From NCBI GenBank assembly GCA_014656015.1, contig BNBP01000025.1:1-64000 (forward strand): a DNA stretch of 64,000 nucleotides. The letters run 5' to 3'. This stretch comes from Streptomyces griseoaurantiacus (GTDB lineage: Bacteria; Actinomycetota; Actinomycetes; Streptomycetales; Streptomycetaceae). This document shows, one piece after another, positions 14,132 through 25,364 of the stretch. The translations under genes were made by a program, and so were the position numbers. How positions within the stretch are numbered: the stretch's first letter is position 1; each line of letters opens with the position of its first letter. The notes beneath the pieces were generated by a model. That model did no database searches. It was not told the origin of the DNA and saw only the letters and a list, made by a program, of their open reading frames with translations.

Positions 14132-14226
14132 GCCCACTTGAGCGTGAATACAGGCTCAAATCCGCGCCGGTATGCCGTAAATGCCCGGCTCGACAGAGGC
14201 TGACCAGGACTTTTCCGCTGTTCTCG

Positions 14227-14255
14227 CTGACTCTCGCGGCCTTGACCGCTAGTCT
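14227..14255 (+). promoter_or_regulatory. Possible promoter of mihF
   Basis: CTGACT (14227-14232) and TAGTCT (14250-14255) are separated by 17 bases and resemble a major-sigma (HrdB-type) promoter. It lies in the 232-base gap before mihF. This is pattern matching only. Confidence 0.35.
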
Positions 14256-14364
14256 CCGACGAGAGTCGACGGGCAAGCGTGTTGCTCGCGGCTCACCTGG
14301 TGTGGGACGACTAGGTTCCTCACCGGTCCGTATCCGACAGTTCGACATCCGAGGTGACGTAGGC

Positions 14365-14688
14365 GTGGCTCTTCCGCCCCTTACCCCCGAACAGCGCGCA
14401 GCCGCGCTCCAAAAGGCCGCCGCGGCTCGCCGGGAGCGGGCCGAGGTGAAGAATCGACTCAAGCACTCCGGCGCCTCCCTTCACGAGGTCATCAAGCAGG
14501 GCCAGGAGAACGACGTCATCGGCAAGATGAAGGTCTCCGCACTCCTCGAGTCCCTCCCGGGCGTGGGCAAGGTCCGCGCCAAGCAGATCATGGAGCGGCT
14601 CGGCATCTCCGAGAGCCGCCGGGTCCGCGGCCTCGGCTCCAACCAGATCGCCTCCCTGGAGCGCGAGTTCGGCGGCCAGGCCAGCTGA
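14365..14688 (+). CDS. mihF: Actinobacterial integration host factor sIHF / MihF
   Basis: 107 residues beginning [16 protein letters not shown], matching the Streptomyces sIHF family in length and sequence. A long N-terminal helix precedes a helix-two-turns-helix core ([19 protein letters not shown]) and the lid [10 protein letters not shown]. The protein binds DNA without strong sequence preference, affects topology, and in S. coelicolor influences sporulation and antibiotic output. It is unrelated to E. coli IHF. It starts at GTG 14365 with GAGGTGA about 10 bases upstream. gmk follows 37 bases after the stop. Confidence 0.96.
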   Translation: MALPPLTPEQRAAALQKAAAARRERAEVKNRLKHSGASLHEVIKQGQENDVIGKMKVSALLESLPGVGKVRAKQIMERLGISESRRVRGLGSNQIASLEREFGGQAS

Positions 14689-14725
14689 GTCCGGGGCACT
14701 CCGGGATTGCTGGAATAATCGCCGC

Positions 14726-15319
14726 ATGGCTGTAACACCCCGGGGGACGTCCCCCGTACCCCCGGACGCACGTCCGCGGCTGACCGTGCTCTCCGGCCCC
14801 TCCGGGGTCGGCAAGAGCACGGTCGTCGCTCATATGCGCAAGGAACACCCCGAGGTATGGCTCTCGGTGTCGGCGACGACCCGGACGCCCCGCCCCGGTG
14901 AGAAGCACGGCGTCCAGTACTTCTTCGTCACTGACGAGGAGATGGACAAGCTGATCGCCAACGGCGAGCTGCTGGAATGGGCCGAGTTCGCCGGCAACCG
15001 CTACGGCACGCCGCGCGCCGCCGTGCTGGAGCGCCTGGAGGCCGGCGAGCCGGTCCTGCTGGAGATCGACCTCCAGGGGGCCCGGCTGGTCCGCGAGTCC
15101 ATGCCGGACGCCCGGCTCGTGTTCCTGGCACCTCCCTCCTGGGAGGAACTGGTGCGCAGGCTCACCGGTCGCGGCACCGAGCCGCCCGAGGTGATCGAGC
15201 GCCGCCTCGCCGTGGCCAAGATCGAGCTCGCGGCCGAGTCGGAGTTCGACGAGACCCTCGTCAACACCTCCGTCGAGGACGTGGCGCGCGAGCTGCTAGC
15301 CTTGATGGACGTAGTGTGA
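14726..15319 (+). CDS. gmk: Guanylate kinase
   Basis: 197 residues. The P-loop is GPSGVGKST (residues 24-32). The GMP-binding region includes [21 protein letters not shown] and the later [13 protein letters not shown]. It phosphorylates GMP to GDP. No ribosome binding site precedes ATG 14726. An AATAAT at 14714-14719 has the position of a -10 box for a leaderless transcript, so transcription and translation may start together. rpoZ follows 41 bases downstream. Confidence 0.96.
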   Translation: MAVTPRGTSPVPPDARPRLTVLSGPSGVGKSTVVAHMRKEHPEVWLSVSATTRTPRPGEKHGVQYFFVTDEEMDKLIANGELLEWAEFAGNRYGTPRAAVLERLEAGEPVLLEIDLQGARLVRESMPDARLVFLAPPSWEELVRRLTGRGTEPPEVIERRLAVAKIELAAESEFDETLVNTSVEDVARELLALMDVV

Positions 15320-15360
15320 TCGTTTTCTTCGATCTCATCCCACCTTTCGGAAGGTAGAGC

Positions 15361-15633
15361 GTGTCCTCTTCCATCACCGCGCCCGAGGGCATCATCAACC
15401 CGCCGATCGACGAGCTCCTCGAGGCCACCGACTCGAAGTACAGCCTCGTGATCTACGCGGCCAAGCGGGCCCGCCAGATCAACGCGTACTATTCGCAGCT
15501 CGGCGAGGGCCTCCTCGAGTACGTCGGTCCCCTCGTCGACACGCACGTCCACGAGAAGCCGCTCTCGATCGCCCTGCGCGAGATCAACGCCGGTCTGCTG
15601 ACCTCCGAGGCCGTCGAGGGCCCGGCGCAGTAA
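15361..15633 (+). CDS. rpoZ: RNA polymerase omega subunit
   Basis: 90 residues with the omega signature [13 protein letters not shown] and the preceding [13 protein letters not shown]. Omega assists assembly of beta-prime and, in S. coelicolor, antibiotic production and differentiation. It starts at GTG 15361 with GGAAGG just upstream. A 15-bp terminator hairpin follows. Confidence 0.97.
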   Translation: MSSSITAPEGIINPPIDELLEATDSKYSLVIYAAKRARQINAYYSQLGEGLLEYVGPLVDTHVHEKPLSIALREINAGLLTSEAVEGPAQ

Positions 15634-15667
15634 CGGCGGTAGCATTTTCGGACCGCAACTGGTTTTT

Positions 15668-15702
15668 CCACAGGCCCGGCAGCGCGACTGCCGGGCCTGT
15701 GG
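15668..15702 (+). terminator. Terminator hairpin after rpoZ
   Basis: Arms 15668-15682 and 15688-15702 pair perfectly over 15 bp around a 5-base loop, preceded by TTTTT (15663-15667). It ends the mihF-gmk-rpoZ group. Confidence 0.88.
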
Positions 15703-15765
15703 TGTGTCATGGAACCCGTACGCCGATCTGCCGGGGCGTACGAGCGTCGAGAGCGGGGAGGCCCG

Positions 15766-16977
15766 GTGCGTCCGGACAGCAAGCCCAAGGTCGTTCTGGG
15801 GGTCAGCGGCGGTATCGCCGCCTACAAGGCGTGCGAGCTGCTGCGCCGGCTGACCGAGTCGGGCCATGACGTCCGCGTCGTCCCCACCGCCTCCGCGCTG
15901 CACTTCGTCGGCGCCGCCACCTGGTCCGCGCTCTCCGGCCACCCGGTCTCCACCGAGGTCTGGGACGACGTCCACGAGGTGCCGCACGTGCGCATCGGCC
16001 AGGCCGCCGACCTCGTCGTGGTCGCCCCCGCCACCGCCGACACCCTGGCCAGGGCCGCCCACGGCCTCGCCGACGACCTGCTGACCAACACCCTGCTCAC
16101 CGCCCGCTGCCCGGTCGTCTTCGCCCCCGCGATGCACACCGAGATGTGGGAGCACCCCGCCACCCGGGAGAACGTGGCGACGCTGCGCCGCCGCGGCGCC
16201 GTCGTGATCGAGCCCGCCGTCGGCCGCCTCACCGGCGTCGACACCGGCAAGGGCCGGCTGCCCGACCCGGCCGAGATCTTCGAGGTCTGCCGCCGTGTCC
16301 TGGCCCGGGGCGTTGCGGAACCCGACCTCGCCGGGCGGCACGTCGTGGTCAGCGCCGGCGGCACCCGGGAGCCGCTCGACCCCGTCCGCTTCCTCGGCAA
16401 CCGCTCCTCCGGCAAGCAGGGCTACGCCCTCGCGCGGACCGCCGCCGCGCGGGGCGCCCGGGTCACGCTGATCGCCGCCAACGCCGCGCTGCCCGACCCG
16501 GCCGGCGTGGACGTGGTCCCGGTGGGCACGGCGGTGCAGCTGCGCGAGGCCGTGCTGAAGGCGGCCGCCGAGGCCGACGCGGTCGTCATGGCCGCCGCCG
16601 TCGCCGACTTCCGCCCCGCCGCCTACGCCACCGGAAAGATCAAGAAGAAGGACGGACAGGAGCCCGAACCGGTCGCGCTGGTGCGCAATCCGGACGTTCT
16701 CGCGGAGATATCGGCCGACCGGGCGAGGTCCGGCCAGGTGATCGTGGGATTCGCCGCCGAGACCGACGACGTCCTCGCCAACGGCCGCGCCAAGCTCGCG
16801 CGCAAGGGCTGCGACCTGCTCGTCGTCAATGAGGTGGGGGAGCACCGCACCTTCGGCGCCGAGGAGAACGAGGCGGTGGTCCTGGGGGCCGACGGCAGCG
16901 AAACCCCCGTGCCGCACGGCCCGAAGGAGGCCCTGGCGGACACCGTCTGGGACCTCGTGGCCGCCCGTCTGGCCTGA
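15766..16977 (+). CDS. coaBC: Bifunctional phosphopantothenoylcysteine decarboxylase / phosphopantothenate-cysteine ligase
   Basis: 403 residues. The N-terminal flavoprotein half begins KVVLGVSGGIAAYKACELL and includes the PxMxxxMW motif as PAMHTEMW. The C-terminal CoaB half has VSAGGTREPLDPVRFLGNRSSG and the KIKKKD segment. Together they convert phosphopantothenate to phosphopantetheine for coenzyme A. GTG 15766 was chosen because GGGGAGG lies at 15755-15761. The upstream ATG 15709 is only seven bases from the terminator stem and has no ribosome binding site. In the decarboxylase the usual motif Asn is His, and the ACGD-type segment with the catalytic Cys reads TGVD. Confidence 0.93.
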   Translation: MRPDSKPKVVLGVSGGIAAYKACELLRRLTESGHDVRVVPTASALHFVGAATWSALSGHPVSTEVWDDVHEVPHVRIGQAADLVVVAPATADTLARAAHGLADDLLTNTLLTARCPVVFAPAMHTEMWEHPATRENVATLRRRGAVVIEPAVGRLTGVDTGKGRLPDPAEIFEVCRRVLARGVAEPDLAGRHVVVSAGGTREPLDPVRFLGNRSSGKQGYALARTAAARGARVTLIAANAALPDPAGVDVVPVGTAVQLREAVLKAAAEADAVVMAAAVADFRPAAYATGKIKKKDGQEPEPVALVRNPDVLAEISADRARSGQVIVGFAAETDDVLANGRAKLARKGCDLLVVNEVGEHRTFGAEENEAVVLGADGSETPVPHGPKEALADTVWDLVAARLA

Positions 16978-17217
16978 CCGCGCGGCCGGGCCCGGCGGAC
17001 CCGCGCCCTCCGCTCGTGCACGCTGTCCGGGGCCTCTGGCACGCGGGCCCGGCATTGGGCAGAATGCCCGTGCCGCAGGTCACAGTGCGCCCGAGAGGCG
17101 AGACGGGTGGGCCCGTGGCCGGGCATGACCGATAAACTGTCCCCGGACGTCGCCGGGCGCAGCCCCCGCCCGTCCACCAATGATCAGCCAGCAGCCGCTG
17201 CAACCCCAGGGAGCGTT

Positions 17218-18426
17218 GTGTCCCGTCGCCTGTTCACCTCGGAATCAGTGACCGAGGGTCACCCGGACAAGATCGCTGACCAGATCAGTGACACCATTCT
17301 CGATGCGCTCCTGCGGGAGGACCCGACCTCCCGGGTCGCCGTGGAGACGCTGATCACCACCGGCCTCGTGCACGTGGCCGGCGAGGTCACGACCAAGGCG
17401 TACGCGGACATCGCGACGCTGGTGCGCAACACGATCCTCGGGATCGGCTACGACTCGTCCAAGAAGGGCTTCGACGGCGCCTCCTGCGGTGTCTCCGTCT
17501 CCATCGGCGCCCAGTCCCCGGACATCGCCCAGGGAGTGGACGCGGCCTACGAGAACCGGGTCGAGGGCGATGAGGACGAGCTGGACCGGCAGGGCGCCGG
17601 CGACCAGGGCCTGATGTTCGGGTACGCCTCCGACGAGACGCCCACGCTGATGCCGCTGCCGATCTTCCTGGCCCACCGGCTGTCCAAGCGCCTCTCCGAC
17701 GTGCGCAAGAACGGCACCATCCCCTACCTGCGCCCGGACGGCAAGACGCAGGTCACCATCGAGTACGACGGCGACAAGGCGGTCCGCCTCGACACCGTCG
17801 TCGTCTCCTCCCAGCACGCCAGTGACATCGACCTGGAGTCGCTGCTGGCCCCCGACATCCGCGAGTTCGTCGTCGAGCCCGAGCTGAAGGCCCTGCTGGA
17901 CGACGGCATCAAGCTGGAGACCGAGGGCTACCGCCTGCTGGTCAACCCCACCGGCCGCTTCGAGATCGGCGGCCCGATGGGTGACGCCGGCCTCACCGGC
18001 CGCAAGATCATCATCGACACCTACGGCGGCATGGCCCGCCACGGCGGCGGTGCCTTCTCCGGCAAGGACCCGTCCAAGGTCGACCGCTCGGCCGCCTACG
18101 CGATGCGCTGGGTCGCCAAGAACGTGGTCGCCGCGGGCCTCGCCTCGCGCTGCGAGGTCCAGGTCGCCTACGCGATCGGCAAGGCCGAGCCCGTCGGCCT
18201 CTTCGTGGAGACCTTCGGCACCGCCAAGGTCGACGCCGAGAAGATCGAGGCCGCCATCTCCGAGGTCTTCGACCTGCGCCCCGCCGCGATCATCCGCGAC
18301 CTCGACCTGCTCCGCCCGATCTACGCCCAGACGGCCGCCTACGGCCACTTCGGCCGCGAACTGGCCGACTTCACCTGGGAGCGCACGGACCGGATGGACG
18401 CGCTGCGCAAGGCGGCGGGTCTCTGA
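17218..18426 (+). CDS. metK: S-adenosylmethionine synthetase
   Basis: 402 residues, the expected length. It has the ATP motif [12 protein letters not shown] (residues 14-25), the central [12 protein letters not shown] and the phosphate loop [19 protein letters not shown]. It makes SAM from methionine and ATP, and dosage of this gene affects Streptomyces development. GTG 17218 is supported by AGGGAG ten bases upstream and the canonical N terminus [14 protein letters not shown]. The 240-base gap before it contains no gene and no riboswitch I could recognise; a TAAACT near 17132 could be a -10 box. Confidence 0.97.
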   Translation: MSRRLFTSESVTEGHPDKIADQISDTILDALLREDPTSRVAVETLITTGLVHVAGEVTTKAYADIATLVRNTILGIGYDSSKKGFDGASCGVSVSIGAQSPDIAQGVDAAYENRVEGDEDELDRQGAGDQGLMFGYASDETPTLMPLPIFLAHRLSKRLSDVRKNGTIPYLRPDGKTQVTIEYDGDKAVRLDTVVVSSQHASDIDLESLLAPDIREFVVEPELKALLDDGIKLETEGYRLLVNPTGRFEIGGPMGDAGLTGRKIIIDTYGGMARHGGGAFSGKDPSKVDRSAAYAMRWVAKNVVAAGLASRCEVQVAYAIGKAEPVGLFVETFGTAKVDAEKIEAAISEVFDLRPAAIIRDLDLLRPIYAQTAAYGHFGRELADFTWERTDRMDALRKAAGL

Positions 18427-18452
18427 CACCGGGCACATCCCGCCGTTCCGCC

Positions 18453-18482
18453 GGGCCCGGCCCCTCCACGGGGGCCGGGCCC
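18453..18482 (+). terminator. Terminator hairpin after metK
   Basis: Arms 18453-18464 and 18471-18482 pair perfectly over 12 bp around a 6-base loop, 26 bases after the metK stop. Confidence 0.82.
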
Positions 18483-18546
18483 ACGCGGTTCGTGCCCGCC
18501 GCCCGTCGCTGCTCCACTGTCAGTGCCCTTTGGTAGAAATGCTGGT

Positions 18547-20679
18547 GTGAGCGGCGAGAACGGGCAGGCGGGGGGCGGGGGCGCCGGGGGTGACGGGGCG
18601 CCGCCGGAGCAGCTTGCGTTGATTCGCGAGAGTGTGCGCAGGGCGAAGGTGCCCCGGGCCAAGCCGCGCACCTGGCGGGGGGCGGCGCTGGCCAAGGAGC
18701 TGCCCGTGGCCCGGGTGCTGGTCGACAAGGGTGTCCTGCACCTCGACCGGTACTTCGACTACGCCGTGCCCGAGGAACTCGACGAGGCCGCGCAGCCGGG
18801 GGTACGGGTGCGGGTGAGGTTCGGCGCCGGGGGGCGCACCGTCCGGGAGGGGCGGCGCGAGGGTGGGAGCCTCATCGACGGTTACCTCGTCGAACGGGTC
18901 GCCGAGTCCGACTACGCCGGGCCGCTGGCCGCCCTCGCCCAGGTCGTCTCGCCGGAGCCGGTGCTCGACCCCGAGCTGCTGGGCCTCGCCCGGGCCGTCG
19001 CCGACCGGTATGCGGGCAGCCTCGCCGATGTGCTGCAACTGGCGGTGCCGCCGCGGCACGCCCGCGCCGAGGCCCGCGAGTCGGGTGCGCCGCCCGCCCC
19101 GCCGGCCCCGCCGGAGCCGGGGAGCTGGGCGCGTTACGGCAGGGGCGAGGGATTCCTGCGCGCCCTGGCCGGCGGTGGCGCGCCCCGAGCGGTGTGGACG
19201 GCGCTGCCCGGCCCCGAGTGGGCCGAGGAGATCGCCCGGGCCGTGGCGGCCACGCTCGCCTCGGGCCGGGGCGCGCTCGTCGTCGTCCCCTCCGGGCGCC
19301 CCGCCGGCCGGGTCGACGCCGCGCTCACCGCCCTGCTCGGAGAGGGGCAGCACGCGGTGCTGACCGCCGACGCGGGGCAGGAGCGGCGTTACCGGGAGTG
19401 GCTCGCCGTGCGCCGGGGTGCGGTGCGGGCAGTCGTCGGCACCCGCGCCGCGATGTTCGCGCCGGTGCGGAACCTGGGCCTGGTCGTCGTGTGGGACGAC
19501 GGCGACTCCGGGCACAGCGACGACCACGCCCCCTTCCCGCATGTGCGCGAGGTGCTGGAACTGCGCGCCACCCGGGACCGGTGCGCCTTCCTGCTGGGCG
19601 GCTGGAGCTGCACGGTGGAGGCCGCGCAACTGGTGGAGAGCGGCTGGGCCGCGCCCCTGGTCGCCGAGCGGGAAACGGTGCGGGTCACCGCCCCACTGGT
19701 GCGGACCGTGGGGGACCAGGACCTGGCACGTGACGAGGCCGCCAGGGCGGCCCGGTTGCCCACGCTCGCCTGGCAGACGCTCAGGGAGGGGCTGCGGCAG
19801 GGACCGGTGCTGATCCAGGTGCCGCGGCGGGGGTACGTGCCCCGGCTGGCCTGTGCCCAGTGCCGGGCGCCGGCCCGTTGCCGGCGCTGCGCCGGGCCGC
19901 TGGAGGCACGGGACGACGGAGAACTGCGCTGTGTGTGGTGCGGTACCGGGGAGACCTCCTGGCACTGCCCGGAGTGCGGCGGGTTCCGGCTGCGGGCGCA
20001 GGTCGTGGGGGCGCGACGGACGGCGGAGGAGCTGGGGCGGGCGTTCCCGGCGGTGCCGGTGCGCACCTCGGGTCGCGAGCACGTGCTGGACACGGTGCCG
20101 GGGACACCGGCGCTGGTGGTGAGCACACCCGGGGCCGAGCCCGTCGCCGAGGGCGGCTACGCGGCCGCGCTGCTGCTCGACGGATGGGCGATGCTCGGCA
20201 GGCCGGACCTGAGGGCGGGGGAGGAGGCGCTGCGCCGCTGGATCGGGGCGGCCGCGCTCGTCCGGCCCCACACGGCGGGGGGCACGGTGGTGATCGTCGC
20301 CGAGCCGACGCTGCGGCCCGTGCAGGCGCTGGTCCGCTGGGACCCGGCCGGGCACGCGGTGCGGGAACTGGGGGAGCGGCGCGAGCTGGCCTTCCCGCCG
20401 GTGTTCCGGATGGCGGCGGTGGCGGGTCCGGTGGGCACGGTGGCGGAGTTCCTGGCGGGAGTGGAGCTGCCGGGGGACGCGGAGGTGCTGGGACCGGTGC
20501 CGGTCGCCGCGCCGGGGGGTGCCGCCCCGTCGGCGGAGAGCGAACGGGCGCTGGTCCGGGTGCCGCCGGGGAGCGGTGCGGGGCTCGCGGCGGCGCTCAA
20601 GATGGCGCAGGCGGCACGGATGGCACGCGGAGCGGGCCCCGAGGTGCGGATACGCATCGACCCGCCGGACATCGGCTGA
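18547..20679 (+). CDS. priA: Primosomal protein N' (PriA) lacking helicase motifs
   Basis: About 710 residues. The N-terminal 3'-DNA-binding domain reads ARVLVDKGVLHLDRYFDYAVPEEL. Four CxxC-type pairs around 19856-19980 keep the zinc-binding region (CAQCRAPARCRRC, CVWCGT, CPECGG). The Walker A motif is absent: the equivalent region has no GKT. The DEAH box is replaced by VWDDGDSGH. This loss is known in actinobacterial PriA, which is thought to act without helicase activity in replication restart. GTG 18547 is preferred because TAGAAA (18534-18539) just upstream could be a -10 box for a leaderless message; GTG 18523 lies upstream of it. Confidence 0.9.
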   Translation: MSGENGQAGGGGAGGDGAPPEQLALIRESVRRAKVPRAKPRTWRGAALAKELPVARVLVDKGVLHLDRYFDYAVPEELDEAAQPGVRVRVRFGAGGRTVREGRREGGSLIDGYLVERVAESDYAGPLAALAQVVSPEPVLDPELLGLARAVADRYAGSLADVLQLAVPPRHARAEARESGAPPAPPAPPEPGSWARYGRGEGFLRALAGGGAPRAVWTALPGPEWAEEIARAVAATLASGRGALVVVPSGRPAGRVDAALTALLGEGQHAVLTADAGQERRYREWLAVRRGAVRAVVGTRAAMFAPVRNLGLVVVWDDGDSGHSDDHAPFPHVREVLELRATRDRCAFLLGGWSCTVEAAQLVESGWAAPLVAERETVRVTAPLVRTVGDQDLARDEAARAARLPTLAWQTLREGLRQGPVLIQVPRRGYVPRLACAQCRAPARCRRCAGPLEARDDGELRCVWCGTGETSWHCPECGGFRLRAQVVGARRTAEELGRAFPAVPVRTSGREHVLDTVPGTPALVVSTPGAEPVAEGGYAAALLLDGWAMLGRPDLRAGEEALRRWIGAAALVRPHTAGGTVVIVAEPTLRPVQALVRWDPAGHAVRELGERRELAFPPVFRMAAVAGPVGTVAEFLAGVELPGDAEVLGPVPVAAPGGAAPSAESERALVRVPPGSGAGLAAALKMAQAARMARGAGPEVRIRIDPPDIG

Positions 20680-20729
20680 GGGGCTCCCCGCGGCCCCTGG
20701 AGAGGGAAAGCGCGTGAGAGGGGCGCACC

Positions 20730-20757
20730 CGGAGCCCCGGCCGTGCACGGGGCTCCG
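20730..20757. terminator. Bidirectional terminator between priA and the HTH gene
   Basis: Arms 20730-20739 and 20748-20757 pair perfectly over 10 bp around an 8-base loop, between the convergent stops at 20679 and 20773. Confidence 0.78.
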
Positions 20758-20772
20758 TGAGGTGGCCGGGGG

Positions 20773-22582
<1,810 letters not shown>

Positions 22583-22610
<28 letters not shown>

Positions 22611-22762
22611 CGGGCCCGACGGGCGGCGAACGGGAGGCGACTGACGGGCTCCAAGGGCGGCGAACGGGCCCCCACGGAGGACGAGCGGGTGGGCGACCGA
22701 CCGGCGCCAGGGGCGGCGAACGGGCCCCACGGGCGACAACCGGCCCCACGGAGGACGAAGGG
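22583..22762. repeat. Imperfect 90-bp tandem duplication spanning the fmt 3' end
   Basis: The 28 bases at 22583-22610, which include the fmt stop, recur at 22673-22700 with one change; the change removes the stop. A 14-base GGCGGCGAACGGG-type unit occurs at 22621, 22655 and 22711. A shorter third copy of the first unit begins near 22747. The intervening parts have diverged. The rest of the gap up to rsmB at 22894 shows no gene. Confidence 0.75.
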
Positions 22763-22893
22763 GCCCTCACGGACTTCCGGCCGAGGGCCTGTCAGACCCC
22801 CGCGGGCGGTCCGTCCGCTCCCCGCCGGGCGTCCCCGGGGTCACCGCGTAGGCTGGGCGGACAGCCCGTTCTGCGACCCGGAGCACCTTTTTC

Positions 22894-24312
22894 GTGAGCG
22901 ATCAGCCCCGCCGTCCCCGTAAACCCGGCAAGCCCTACCGCAGGCCCCAGAAGGACCCCGTCCGCTTCCTCGCCTTCGAGGCGCTGCGCGCGGTGGACGA
23001 ACGGGACGCGTACGCCAACCTCGTCCTGCCCCCGCTGCTGCGCAAGGCCCGCGAGCAGGACGGCTTCGACGGCCGGGACGCCGCGCTTGCCACCGAGCTC
23101 GTCTACGGCACGCTGCGCCGGCAGGGCACGTACGACGCGATCCTCGCCGCCTGCGTCGACCGTCCGCTGCGCGAGGTGGACCCGCCGGTCCTCGACGTGC
23201 TCAGCCTCGGCGCGCACCAGCTGCTCGGCACGCGCATCCCCACGCACGCCGCGGTCTCCGCCTCCGTAGAGCTGGCCCGCGTGGTGCTCGGCGACGGACG
23301 GGCCAAGTTCGTCAACGCCGTGCTGCGCAAGGTCGCCCGGCACGACCTCGACGGCTGGCTGGAGCAGGTCGCGCCGCCGTACGACGACGACCCCGAGGAG
23401 CACCTCGCGGTCGTGCACTCGCATCCCCGCTGGATCGTCTCCGCCCTGTGGGACTCCCTCGGCGGCGGCCGGGCCGGCATCGAGGACCTGCTGGAGGCCG
23501 ACAACGAGCGCCCCGAGGTCACCCTCGTCGCCCGCCCCGGCCGGGCCACCGCCGAGGAACTCCTGCGCGAGCCGGCCGCCGAGCCGGGCCGCTGGTCGCC
23601 CTACGCCGTCCGGCTCACCGAGGGCGGCGAGCCCGGAGCCGTGGAGGCCGTGCGGGAGGGCCGCGCCGGGGTGCAGGACGAGGGCAGCCAGCTCGTCGCG
23701 CTGGCCCTCGCCAACGCCCCCGTGGAGGGCCGCGACGAACGGTGGCTGGACGGCTGCGCCGGACCCGGCGGCAAGGCCGCGCTGCTGGCCGCGCTCGCCG
23801 CCGAGCGGGGAGCCGCTCTGGTGGCGGCGGAGAAGCAGCCGCACCGGGCGGGCCTGGTGGCCAGGGCGCTGCACGGCAATCCCGGCCCCTACCAGGTGGT
23901 CACCGCCGACGGCACCCGCCCGGCGTGGCGCTCGGGGACGTTCGACCGGGTACTGGTGGACGTGCCCTGCACCGGTCTGGGCGCGCTGCGCAGGCGGCCC
24001 GAGGCGCGGTGGCGGCGCCGGCCGGAGGACCTGGACGGGTTCGCCCCGCTGCAGCGCGGTCTGCTGGAGATGGCCCTGCGCTCGGTGCGGGTGGGCGGAG
24101 TCGTCGGGTACGCGACGTGTTCGCCGCACCTCGCCGAGACGCGGGCGGTGGTGACGGACGTGCTCAAGCGGCAGCCGGGCTTCGAACAGCTCGACGCGCG
24201 ACCGCTGCTGCCGGGGGTGTCCCTGCTGGGGGAGGGCCCCGACGTGCAGTTGTGGCCGCATCTGCACGGCACGGACGCGATGTACCTGGCGCTGCTGCGC
24301 CGCGTCTCCTGA
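22894..24312 (+). CDS. rsmB: 16S rRNA m5C967 methyltransferase RsmB (Sun/Fmu family)
   Basis: 472 residues. A NusB-like RNA-binding domain (about 30-165) precedes the SAM-dependent methyltransferase fold. The SAM motif is LDGCAGPGGKAALL. The two catalytic cysteines are Cys359 in DVPCTGLG and Cys409 in YATCSPH. It starts at GTG 22894 with GGAG 11 bases upstream. The basic start (RRPRKPGKPYRRPQK) is usual for actinobacterial members. fmt lies upstream on the same strand. Confidence 0.95.
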   Translation: MSDQPRRPRKPGKPYRRPQKDPVRFLAFEALRAVDERDAYANLVLPPLLRKAREQDGFDGRDAALATELVYGTLRRQGTYDAILAACVDRPLREVDPPVLDVLSLGAHQLLGTRIPTHAAVSASVELARVVLGDGRAKFVNAVLRKVARHDLDGWLEQVAPPYDDDPEEHLAVVHSHPRWIVSALWDSLGGGRAGIEDLLEADNERPEVTLVARPGRATAEELLREPAAEPGRWSPYAVRLTEGGEPGAVEAVREGRAGVQDEGSQLVALALANAPVEGRDERWLDGCAGPGGKAALLAALAAERGAALVAAEKQPHRAGLVARALHGNPGPYQVVTADGTRPAWRSGTFDRVLVDVPCTGLGALRRRPEARWRRRPEDLDGFAPLQRGLLEMALRSVRVGGVVGYATCSPHLAETRAVVTDVLKRQPGFEQLDARPLLPGVSLLGEGPDVQLWPHLHGTDAMYLALLRRVS

Positions 24313-24370
24313 GCGGTCCCCGGCATCCCGAGGCCGCGTGAGCGGGGACGCCGTTCCCCGCGTATCTCAA

Positions 24371-24457
24371 TAGGTCGGTAGGTCGGTAGGTCGGTACCTC
24401 GGTGGGCGGGCAGTACCTCGGTACGTGCGCGCCTGACGTGCGTGCGCGCCTGACGTG
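24371..24457. repeat. Short tandem repeats upstream of rpe
   Basis: Three perfect copies of the 8-mer TAGGTCGG (24371-24394) are followed by TACCTCGG variants. Two perfect tandem copies of a 17-base unit follow (24424-24440 and 24441-24457). They fill much of the 256-base gap between rsmB and rpe, which otherwise shows nothing. Confidence 0.85.
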
Positions 24458-24568
24458 CGTGCGTACCCGAGGACCGCGCCGACCCGAAGACACCGTTCGA
24501 CACCGTTCCCCGCGCACCCGGAGGGCCGCGGGGCGAAGCCCGCCGCCGCGGCATGGGAGGCTTGAGGC

Positions 24569-25255
24569 ATGGCCGTGCAGATCAACCCCAGCATCCTGTC
24601 CGCCGACTTCGCGCGTCTCGCCGAGGAGGCGCGGACGGTCGAGGGGGCCGACTGGCTCCACGTCGACGTCATGGACAACCACTTCGTCCCCAACCTGACG
24701 CTCGGCGTGCCGGTCGTGGAGTCGCTGGCCCGGGCGACGGACACCCCGCTGGACTGCCACCTGATGATCGAGGCCCCCGACCGCTGGGCGCCCCAGTACG
24801 TCGAGGCGGGCGCCTCCTCCGTCACCTTCCACGCGGAGGCGGCCGCCGCGCCGGTGCGCCTCGCCCGGGAGATCCGCGCCAAGGGGGCCCGCGCCTCCAT
24901 GGCCCTCAAGCCCGCGACCCCGATCGAGCCGTACGAGGACCTGCTGCCCGAGCTCGACATGCTGCTGATCATGACCGTCGAGCCCGGCTTCGGCGGCCAG
25001 GCCTTCCTCGACATCATGCTGCCCAAGATCCGCCGCACCCGGCAGCTCATCGGCAAGCACGGCCTCGACCTGTGGCTGCAGGTCGACGGCGGTGTCTCGG
25101 CCTCGACCATCGAGCGCTGCGCGGAGGCCGGCGCGGACGTCTTCGTCGCCGGCAGCGCGGTCTACGGCGCCGAGGACCCGGCTGCGGCGGTGCGTGCCCT
25201 GCGCGCCCGGGCCGAGAACGTGACGGCGGGTGCCTCCTGGGCAGGCGACCACTGA
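24569..25255 (+). CDS. rpe: Ribulose-phosphate 3-epimerase
   Basis: 228 residues of TIM-barrel type. Metal and catalytic motifs are [41 protein letters not shown] and VDGGVSAST. It interconverts ribulose- and xylulose-5-phosphate in the pentose phosphate pathway. ATG 24569 has GGAGG about 12 bases upstream. The SorC-type regulator follows 109 bases downstream and could respond to a sugar phosphate, though nothing ties it to rpe directly. Confidence 0.96.
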   Translation: MAVQINPSILSADFARLAEEARTVEGADWLHVDVMDNHFVPNLTLGVPVVESLARATDTPLDCHLMIEAPDRWAPQYVEAGASSVTFHAEAAAAPVRLAREIRAKGARASMALKPATPIEPYEDLLPELDMLLIMTVEPGFGGQAFLDIMLPKIRRTRQLIGKHGLDLWLQVDGGVSASTIERCAEAGADVFVAGSAVYGAEDPAAAVRALRARAENVTAGASWAGDH

Positions 25256-25364
25256 ACGAACGCGAGCCGAACGCCGATCGTCCGGGCTGATCGCGATCCG
25301 TGGATCTGCGAGGATGAACGGCACATCGAAATGTGAACAGCAGCACACAAGTGAGGAGATGGCC

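Noticed and set aside
16978-17217. SAM riboswitch upstream of metK
   Set aside because: No SAM-I, SAM-II or SAM-IV core could be recognised; only a weak 6-bp stem at 17051-17068.
18547-20679. PriA as a pseudogene
   Set aside because: The frame is intact, the cysteines are conserved, and loss of helicase motifs is general in actinobacteria.
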